A stretch of DNA of 46,569 bases from Ancalomicrobiaceae bacterium (GTDB taxonomy: Bacteria; Pseudomonadota; Alphaproteobacteria; Rhizobiales; Ancalomicrobiaceae), in assembly GCA_031291575.1 (NCBI GenBank), contig JARLIT010000079.1:1-46569 (forward strand). Reading direction: 5' to 3'. The notes beneath the pieces are model-generated. The model had not been told where the DNA came from. It saw nothing but the letters and a program-made list of their open reading frames with translations, and did not search any database. Positions 40,923 to 46,569 of this stretch are shown in pieces. Both the position numbers and the translations under genes were made by a program. Within the stretch, counting starts at the first letter, position 1. Each line of letters starts with the position of its first letter.

Positions 40923-43661
40923 TCATTTCCCCTGCTTCGACAGGAACAGGTTGGCCGCGCCGAGGAAGCCGACGGCAAACAGGCCAACGATGCCGATGTT
41001 CAGCCACAGGGTGTCGATCGCCAGTCCCTTGGCGAAGACGCCCATGGCGATCGGCTGGAACCAGGCGGCGGGAAACGCCAGCCCGATGGCCCGACCGCCA
41101 CCGGAGAGCGCCGACACGGGGACGAGTAGGCCGGAGAAATTCACCGCCGGAATGATCGCGATGATCGCGGTGGCGAAGATTGCGGCGACTTGGGTGCGCA
41201 CGATGGTGGAGATCAACAGACCGAAGGCTGTCGTCGCCAGGACGTAGAGAAGGGCGGCCAGGGCCAGTGTCGTATAGGAGCCTTTGACCGGCACGCTGAA
41301 GCAGGCAAAGGCCTCGACCGTCAACAGGAAGAAAGAGATATAGGCGATGGCGGCATAGGGCAGCTGCTTGCCGACGAGGAACTCCAGCCGCGTCACCGGC
41401 GTCGATTGGAAGTTGGAGATCGAGCCGGTCTCCTTCTCCTTGACGACGCCGATCGCCGTCATGATCGCCGGGATCAGCACCAGCATCAGCACCATGACGG
41501 AGGGCACCATGGCGTTGACGCTGCGGAAGGCCTGATTGTAGCGGAAGCGGGTCTCGATATCGATCGGCATGGCCACGGCGGTAGCTGTGCCGGTGCGCTG
41601 CAGCGCCTGATCGCGCAAATAGGTCTGGGTGAGGCCGGAGACATAGCCGCGGATGGTTTCGGCCCGGAACGTCATGCCGCCGTCGACCCAGACGCCGACT
41701 TCGGGCTTCAGTCCGCGAATGAGATCGCTGCCGAAGCCGGATGGTACCTCGATGGCAAGCTTCAGTTCGCCGGTCTTCAGCCGCTGATCGAGTTCGGCGG
41801 CGGTGGCAATCGGCGCCTTTCGGTCGAAATAGCGCGAGCCTTCGAAGGCTTCGAGAAACTGCCGGCTTTCGGTCGACTGGTCCTGGTCGAAGGCGGCGTA
41901 GCTGAGATGCTCGACGTCGAACGAGATGCCGTAACCGAAGGCGAGCATCAGGATCAGCGGCCCCAGGAAGGCAAAGGCGAGGCGCAAGGGATCGCGGCGG
42001 ATCTCCAGCATCTCCCGCCAGGCATAGGCCATCAGCCGGCCGAAATCGAAACGGGGCGGGATGAGCGCAGGTGCCGCGGCCGCTGCGGGCGATTTTGCAT
42101 CGACGCCAGCGGCGGGCGCACCGCCCTCGCTGCCCATGCCGGCCTCTTCCAGGACCGAGATGAAGGCGTCTTCGACGTTTGCCGCCTTGCGCTCGGTGCT
42201 GATCGCGGCCGGGCTGCCGACGGCGAGCACCTTGCCGTGGTGCATCAGCGAGATGCGGTCACAGCGCTCGGCCTCGTTCATGAAGTGGGTGGAGAGAAAG
42301 ATGGTGACGCCGTCGTCACGCGACAGCCGGATGAGCTCGGACCAGAAGCTGTCGCGAGCGATGGGATCGACACCGGACGTCGGCTCGTCGAGGATCAGGA
42401 TCTCCGGCCGATGGATCATCGCCACGGCCAATTGCAGGCGTTGGCGTTGCCCGAGAGGCAACGGATCCGGCCGCTTGTCCTCGACGCTCTTGAGATCGAA
42501 GCGGTTGAGCATTTCCTCGACGCGCGGTCCGATGTCGTCCTTCGGCAGCTGGAACAGGCGGGCGTGGAGGAAGAGGTTCTGGCCGACGGTCAATTCGCCG
42601 TAGAGCGAGAAGGACTGCGACATGTAGCCGACGCGGCGGCGCGTCGACATGTCGGACGCATCGAGCGTCTGGCCGAACAGTTTCGCCACGCCTTCGGTCG
42701 CCGGTAGCAAGCCGGTCAGCATCTTCATCGTCGTCGACTTGCCCGAGCCGTTCGAACCTAGAAAGCCGAAGATCTCACCCTGGCCGATGCGGAAGGAAAC
42801 GTGGTCGACGGCAGTAAACGGGCCAAAGCGGCAGGTGAGCCCCTCCGCCTCGATTGCCACGGGGCCGTCGTGGGCGATCGGCGTCAGCGCGGGGAGGGGA
42901 ACGTGGTGGGCGCGCTCGGCTTCGGGCAGAAGGTGGATGAAGGTGCGGTCGAGATCGGGTTCGCCCGCCTGCCGCTTCAGGTCTGCCGGAGTGCCCGAGG
43001 CGAGCACCTTGCCGGCGTAGACAGCGGCGAGCCAGTCGAAGCGCTCGGCTTCTTCCATATAGGCGGTCGCGACGATGGTGCTCATGCTCGGTCGGCGCGC
43101 CCGCATGGCGTCGATCAGCTGCCAGAACTGCCGGCGCGACAATGGGTCGACGCCAGTGGTCGGCTCGTCGAGGATGAGGAGATCGGGATCGTGGATGAGG
43201 GCGGCGCAGATCGACAGCTTCTGCTTCATGCCGCCGGAAAGTTTGCCGGCCGGTCGGTCGGCAAAGTCGGAGAGCCCGGTGGCGGCGAGGAGCTCGGCAA
43301 TGCGGGTGTTGCGCTCCTTTTGGCCCTGGCCGAACAGGCGGCCGAAGAAGTGCAGGTTCTCGGCAACGCTCAAGGTGGGGTAGAGGTTGCGCCCGAGGCC
43401 CTGTGGCATGTAGGCGATGCGGCCGCAAGCGATGCGCCGCTGCGACGTATTGGACATGTCGACGCCGAGCACGTCCAGCCGGCCCGACTGCAGTTTGGTG
43501 ACGCCGGCGACAAGGCCGAGCAGTGTCGACTTGCCAACGCCGTCCGGCCCGATCAGCCCGGCGATGCCGCCCGAGGGGATGGCGAGTTCGTCGAGATCGA
43601 GCGCCGTCGTCGCACCGTAGCGATGGCGGACTTCGACGAGCTTGGCGACGGGGTCCGTCAT
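40923..43661 (-). CDS. Fused ABC transporter with two ATPase domains and an ABC-2 membrane domain (RbbA/YhiH type)
   Basis: A 912-residue fusion. ATPase 1 has Walker A GPDGVGKST, signature LSGGMKQK and LLILDEPTTGVDP. ATPase 2 has GSNGSGKST and ILILDEPTSGVDP, but its signature reads LPLGQRQRL, as is usual in this subfamily. A proline/alanine linker leads to a permease half (about 545-912) with an N-terminal helix, a periplasmic domain, VKEKETGSISNFQSTPV and five or six helices. It likely exports a drug or membrane-active compound with the adjoining permease and HlyD-type protein. It overlaps the HlyD stop by four bases. Confidence 0.92.
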   Translation of the reverse strand: MTDPVAKLVEVRHRYGATTALDLDELAIPSGGIAGLIGPDGVGKSTLLGLVAGVTKLQSGRLDVLGVDMSNTSQRRIACGRIAYMPQGLGRNLYPTLSVAENLHFFGRLFGQGQKERNTRIAELLAATGLSDFADRPAGKLSGGMKQKLSICAALIHDPDLLILDEPTTGVDPLSRRQFWQLIDAMRARRPSMSTIVATAYMEEAERFDWLAAVYAGKVLASGTPADLKRQAGEPDLDRTFIHLLPEAERAHHVPLPALTPIAHDGPVAIEAEGLTCRFGPFTAVDHVSFRIGQGEIFGFLGSNGSGKSTTMKMLTGLLPATEGVAKLFGQTLDASDMSTRRRVGYMSQSFSLYGELTVGQNLFLHARLFQLPKDDIGPRVEEMLNRFDLKSVEDKRPDPLPLGQRQRLQLAVAMIHRPEILILDEPTSGVDPIARDSFWSELIRLSRDDGVTIFLSTHFMNEAERCDRISLMHHGKVLAVGSPAAISTERKAANVEDAFISVLEEAGMGSEGGAPAAGVDAKSPAAAAAPALIPPRFDFGRLMAYAWREMLEIRRDPLRLAFAFLGPLILMLAFGYGISFDVEHLSYAAFDQDQSTESRQFLEAFEGSRYFDRKAPIATAAELDQRLKTGELKLAIEVPSGFGSDLIRGLKPEVGVWVDGGMTFRAETIRGYVSGLTQTYLRDQALQRTGTATAVAMPIDIETRFRYNQAFRSVNAMVPSVMVLMLVLIPAIMTAIGVVKEKETGSISNFQSTPVTRLEFLVGKQLPYAAIAYISFFLLTVEAFACFSVPVKGSYTTLALAALLYVLATTAFGLLISTIVRTQVAAIFATAIIAIIPAVNFSGLLVPVSALSGGGRAIGLAFPAAWFQPIAMGVFAKGLAIDTLWLNIGIVGLFAVGFLGAANLFLSKQGK

Positions 43662-44686
43662 TGCGGCAGCTTCGGTGCCAACTCGGCCGGCCAGTCGGCC
43701 TTGGGCGAGGTCCGCAGGTAGGCGAGCCCGCGGACACCGGTCTTCACCCGGGCCTCGAAGCGGTGGAGGAGCGCCGGGGCGACCTTCAGCTTGACGCGGA
43801 ACATCAGCTTGTCCCGCTCGTCGGCAGTCTCGACCTGCTTCGGCGTGAACTGCGCCTCGGTGGCGACAAAGGAGACGGTCACCGGCACGACATAGTCCGG
43901 CACGGGATCGAGCACCATGCGGGCTTCGTCGCCCATCGACAGCTTGCCGGCGACCCGGGCCGGCACGAACACGGTCATGTAGACGTCGCCGAGGTCGAGG
44001 AGGGTCGCCACCGGCGCCCCGGCCGCCACCACTTCGCCGGTCTTGACCAGCTTGTATTCGATGCGGCCGCGGCGCGGCGCCTTCAGTTCGGCGTCCGCGC
44101 GCATCGACTGGATGTGCGCCACCTCGGCGCGGGCGGCGTCGGTCGCGGCATTGGCCTCGTCGCGGCCGGCATGGGCGGCGCGGTCGGCGGCTTCGGCGAC
44201 GCTCTGCTGGCTGCGGCGCTGATCGAGCTGTTGGGTCGTGGCAAATCCCTTTTGCACCAATGCCGAGGTACGTTCGAACTCCTGCTTGGCGAGGTTCAAT
44301 TCGCTGTCGCGCTGGGCGATGGCAGCCTCGGCGGAGAGTGTCGCCTTTTCAGCCTTGGCGACTTGCGCGAGCGCGCCGGTCAATTGGGTGTCGAGTTCGG
44401 ACGTATCCATGCGAGCGATGGCCTGGCCCTCCTCGACGGTGGCGCCCTCCTCGACCAGCATCTCCTTGACGCGGCCGGCGTATTTGGCCGCGACCAGTAC
44501 CTGTTCGGCCTCGATGCGGCCGTTCGAAGAGAAGATGTCGGTCGGCAGATGCTTGCCGGAGATGCGGGAAATCAGCGCGTGCAGCCGGTCGGAGAAGGTT
44601 TTCGGCTCGGCTGCGGTCGCTGCCGTCGTGCCCAAGAGGACGAGGCCGAGGACGAGCAGCGACAGATGAATCCGATTACGCGACAC
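43658..44686 (-). CDS. HlyD-family membrane fusion/periplasmic adaptor protein, GTG start
   Basis: A 342-residue adaptor. A signal peptide or N-terminal anchor (SRNRIHLSLLVLGLVLLG) has possible cleavage after residue 26. Lipoyl-like halves flank a long Ala/Glu/Gln-rich coiled coil (AQVAKAEKATLSAEAAIAQR, then FATTQQLDQRRSQQ). The second lipoyl strand is APRRGRIEYKLVKTGEVVAA. The GTG at 44684-44686 follows GGAGG; an extension to 44758 is open but would hide the signal. It starts the efflux operon and probably links the pump to an outer-membrane factor not encoded here. Confidence 0.9.
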   Translation of the reverse strand: MSRNRIHLSLLVLGLVLLGTTAATAAEPKTFSDRLHALISRISGKHLPTDIFSSNGRIEAEQVLVAAKYAGRVKEMLVEEGATVEEGQAIARMDTSELDTQLTGALAQVAKAEKATLSAEAAIAQRDSELNLAKQEFERTSALVQKGFATTQQLDQRRSQQSVAEAADRAAHAGRDEANAATDAARAEVAHIQSMRADAELKAPRRGRIEYKLVKTGEVVAAGAPVATLLDLGDVYMTVFVPARVAGKLSMGDEARMVLDPVPDYVVPVTVSFVATEAQFTPKQVETADERDKLMFRVKLKVAPALLHRFEARVKTGVRGLAYLRTSPKADWPAELAPKLPQ

Positions 44687-44948
44687 GTTTGCCTCCAGAT
44701 GGCGATGGCGCTGCGCGGAACTTGTCCCGCGCGCCGAATTCATCGCTTGCCGCGGCACGTTGCGCCCCGCCGCAGAGCCGCGTCAAGCGTTTTGGCGGTG
44801 AGCGAAGCGGTGATGCGTGCTTGATGCCACAGTGGTTTTCGAAGCCCGAAGTCTCAGTCTGGCGATCGCAGTCTTGCGTTCGGAAAGGACTGGAAATCCG
44901 GCACGAACCCGGTTCATGTGGCGGATAGCAGATTGGGGAGACAATCGG

Positions 44949-45653
44949 ATGGCAGTTAAGCGCGAAATCCTCGCTAGCCTCGAAGCGGTATCGACGGCGA
45001 CGATCACCACGATCCTTTTGAAGAAGGGCCTCCGGAACGTCTGGCTGCGCGGAGCGACACCGCTACAGCCGCTCGGACGCCGGCTGGCCGGGCCGGCCTT
45101 CACGCTGAGGTTCGTGCCCGCGCGCGAGGATCTGGCGACGCCGGCCTCCTGGGCTTCGCCGCGCTCGACGCGAGGCGCGATCGAGGACATGCCCGAGGGC
45201 GTCATCGTCGTTGCCGATGCGATGGGGGTGACGGATGCCGGTATCTTCGGCGACATCCTGTGCGCCCGCATGGTGAAACGCGGCGTTGCGGCGCTCGTCA
45301 CCGACGGCGTCATGCGCGATGGGGCAGGATGCCTGTCGACCGGGCTGCCGATTCTTGCTCGCGGCGTCGCAGCGCCGCCGTCGGTCGCCGGACTGACCTT
45401 CGTCGGTTGGCAGGAACCGGTCGCCTGTGGCGGCGTTGCCGTCTTCCCCGACGATGTCATGGTCGTCGATGGCGATGGTGCAGTGGTGATCCCGGCGGCG
45501 CTCGTCGAGGCGGTTGCGGAGGAAGGGCCGGAACAGGAGCGAATGGAGGCATGGATCGTGTCGCAGGTGGAGGCGGGCGCTAAACTCCCCGGTCTCTATC
45601 CGATGAATGCCGAGACCAAGGCGCGCTATGAGGCGTGGAAGGCTGGCCGCTGA
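44949..45653 (+). CDS. RraA-family protein (HMG/CHA aldolase type)
   Basis: A 234-residue RraA-fold protein. Motifs are FGDILCARMVKRGVAALVTD, then GVMRDGAG, with the conserved metal- and pyruvate-binding Arg-Asp, followed by FPDDVMVVDGDGAVVIP and a glutamate-rich tail. The family covers pyruvate-type aldolases, such as 4-hydroxy-4-methyl-2-oxoglutarate aldolase, and regulators of RNase E. The extra catabolic genes and the C-terminal extension favour an enzyme. GGGGAG lies ahead of the ATG. It diverges from the efflux operon and is followed 181 bases on by an SDR gene. Confidence 0.85.
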   Translation: MAVKREILASLEAVSTATITTILLKKGLRNVWLRGATPLQPLGRRLAGPAFTLRFVPAREDLATPASWASPRSTRGAIEDMPEGVIVVADAMGVTDAGIFGDILCARMVKRGVAALVTDGVMRDGAGCLSTGLPILARGVAAPPSVAGLTFVGWQEPVACGGVAVFPDDVMVVDGDGAVVIPAALVEAVAEEGPEQERMEAWIVSQVEAGAKLPGLYPMNAETKARYEAWKAGR

Positions 45654-45736
45654 AGCGACGGGCCGCTCGGGCGAATGGCTCGATCGGCTGCATGTCCGGT
45701 CCTCCGGCGTTCGGTTCGCCCTTTGGACACGTCCTT

Positions 45737-45766
45737 TTGTACTTGGGCTCCGGCTCGGAGTATAAC
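45737..45766 (+). promoter_or_regulatory. Candidate sigma-70 promoter of the terminal SDR gene
   Basis: TTGTAC (45737-45742) and TATAAC (45761-45766) are separated by 18 bases, with the -10 matching five of six consensus positions. It is about 70 bases before the SDR ATG, so a transcript would carry a leader of about 60 bases. Confidence 0.5.
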
Positions 45767-45834
45767 GGTTCGGTCAGTTGGCGGCGGCAGGTTCGGCCGC
45801 GCCGATCGGCACGACAGCTGACGGGAGAGGTGGC

Positions 45835-46569
45835 ATGAACGAGATTACCCCGGTTGATGCGCCTAAGTGCCCGTTTCCGCACCATGTCGCCAGCGAGCAT
45901 GCCGCTCGCCAGGCGGTGGGCGAACATGAAGCGCCGGGCACCGCTAAGCGCCAGCGCACGATCGTCGTTACCGGCGCCAGCCGCGGCATCGGCCATGCCA
46001 TCGTGCGCAAGTTCGCCGAGGAGAACTGGCGCATCGTCACCTGTTCGCGCCATTCCTTCGACAAGGCGCGCTGTCCGTGGGCATCCGGTCCGGAGGATCA
46101 TGTCGTCATCGATCTGTCGGACCGACACAAGCTGGTGGCGGCGATCGAGAGCCTGCGCGACCGGCTTTCCGGCCAACCGCTCGACGCGCTCGTCAACAAT
46201 GCCGGCATCTCACCGAAGGGGCCGAACGGCGAGCGGCTCAATTCGCTGACCACGCCCGATCACGAGTGGATGCGGGTGTTCCACGTCAATTTCCTCGCAC
46301 CGCTGTTTCTGGCCCGCGGCCTTATCAACGAACTCGTCGCTGCCCATGGCGCGATCGTCAACATCACCTCGGTGGTCGGCTCGCGCGTGCATCCGTTCGC
46401 CGGCACAGCGTATGCGACGTCGAAAGCGGCGCTGTCGGCGCTGACGCGGGAGATGGCGGCCGACTTCGGACCCCTCGGGGTCAGGGTCAACGCCATAGCG
46501 CCGGGCGAGATCGTCACCGAAATCCTGTCTCCCGGCACCGAGGAGCGCTTCGTGCCGCTCATTCCGATG
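45835..46569 (+). CDS. SDR family oxidoreductase with an N-terminal extension, cut by the window end
   Basis: The first 245 residues of an SDR are present. TGASRGIGHA is at 46-55, NNAG at about 121, and the Tyr/Lys pair in AYATSKAAL near 200-204, with VNAIAPGEIVTEI after that. The stop codon lies beyond the window. About 40 residues precede the Rossmann fold, including PKCPFPHHVASEHAA; ordinary SDRs have fewer than ten. GGGAGAGG supports the ATG at 45835, so the extension is probably translated. Its substrate is unknown. It may work with the RraA-family protein upstream. Confidence 0.85.
   Translation, partial: MNEITPVDAPKCPFPHHVASEHAARQAVGEHEAPGTAKRQRTIVVTGASRGIGHAIVRKFAEENWRIVTCSRHSFDKARCPWASGPEDHVVIDLSDRHKLVAAIESLRDRLSGQPLDALVNNAGISPKGPNGERLNSLTTPDHEWMRVFHVNFLAPLFLARGLINELVAAHGAIVNITSVVGSRVHPFAGTAYATSKAALSALTREMAADFGPLGVRVNAIAPGEIVTEILSPGTEERFVPLIPM

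Overview
The window reads as chromosome of a high-GC alphaproteobacterium, most likely Hyphomicrobiales (Rhizobiales). The grounds are the base composition, dense sugar ABC transport with LacI and GntR regulators, a complete kdp locus with an extra small membrane gene, and rhizobial-looking sequences. No tRNA, rRNA, CRISPR array or intact insertion sequence was seen. The genus is inference.

Layout. (A) 1-9352: the tail of an upstream gene and its terminator, an SDR dehydrogenase behind a large palindrome, an ISL3 transposase fragment, then a sugar locus: a mannose-6-phosphate-isomerase-like cupin, an AT-richer LacI regulator, a DUF4432 epimerase-like enzyme, and a ribose-type ABC importer (ATPase, permease, binding protein) with a perfect 20-bp LacI-type operator at its head. 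(B) 9353-10981: mostly non-coding, with one small secreted protein and strong hairpins. (C) 10982-23871: two divergent operons. Leftward are a Zn alcohol dehydrogenase, a KduD-like SDR and a 2-hydroxyacid dehydrogenase. Rightward are a five-gene branched-chain-amino-acid-type (Liv/HAAT) ABC importer, an aldo/keto reductase, a lactonase and an aldose dehydrogenase. Two identical GntR/FadR-type half-palindromes lie in the shared intergenic region, and a GntR/FCD regulator ends the cluster, followed by a glyoxalase I gene. (D) 23872-30163: an HxlR regulator fragment, a secreted protein, nnrS, a LacI regulator with its Fe-alcohol dehydrogenase, a Dabb protein and a sirtuin. (E) 30164-38624: kdp potassium uptake, with an extra 27-residue membrane peptide, kdpF, A, B, C, D and E. 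(F) 38692-46569: a predicted papain-like (NlpC/CHAP-type) cysteine hydrolase, a HlyD/RbbA-like/ABC-2 efflux operon, an RraA-family protein and an SDR running off the end.

How it works together. Region C is the best candidate for an undescribed system. Its enzymes fit oxidative, non-phosphorylating use of an aldose of the L-fucose, L-galactose or D-arabinose type: aldose to lactone to aldonate to keto-acid. The importer, however, belongs to the amino-acid (HAAT) class rather than the sugar class. Region A looks like an independent sugar uptake and processing regulon. Substrates cannot be fixed from sequence alone. All similarity statements come from motif recognition by eye; no database search was run.
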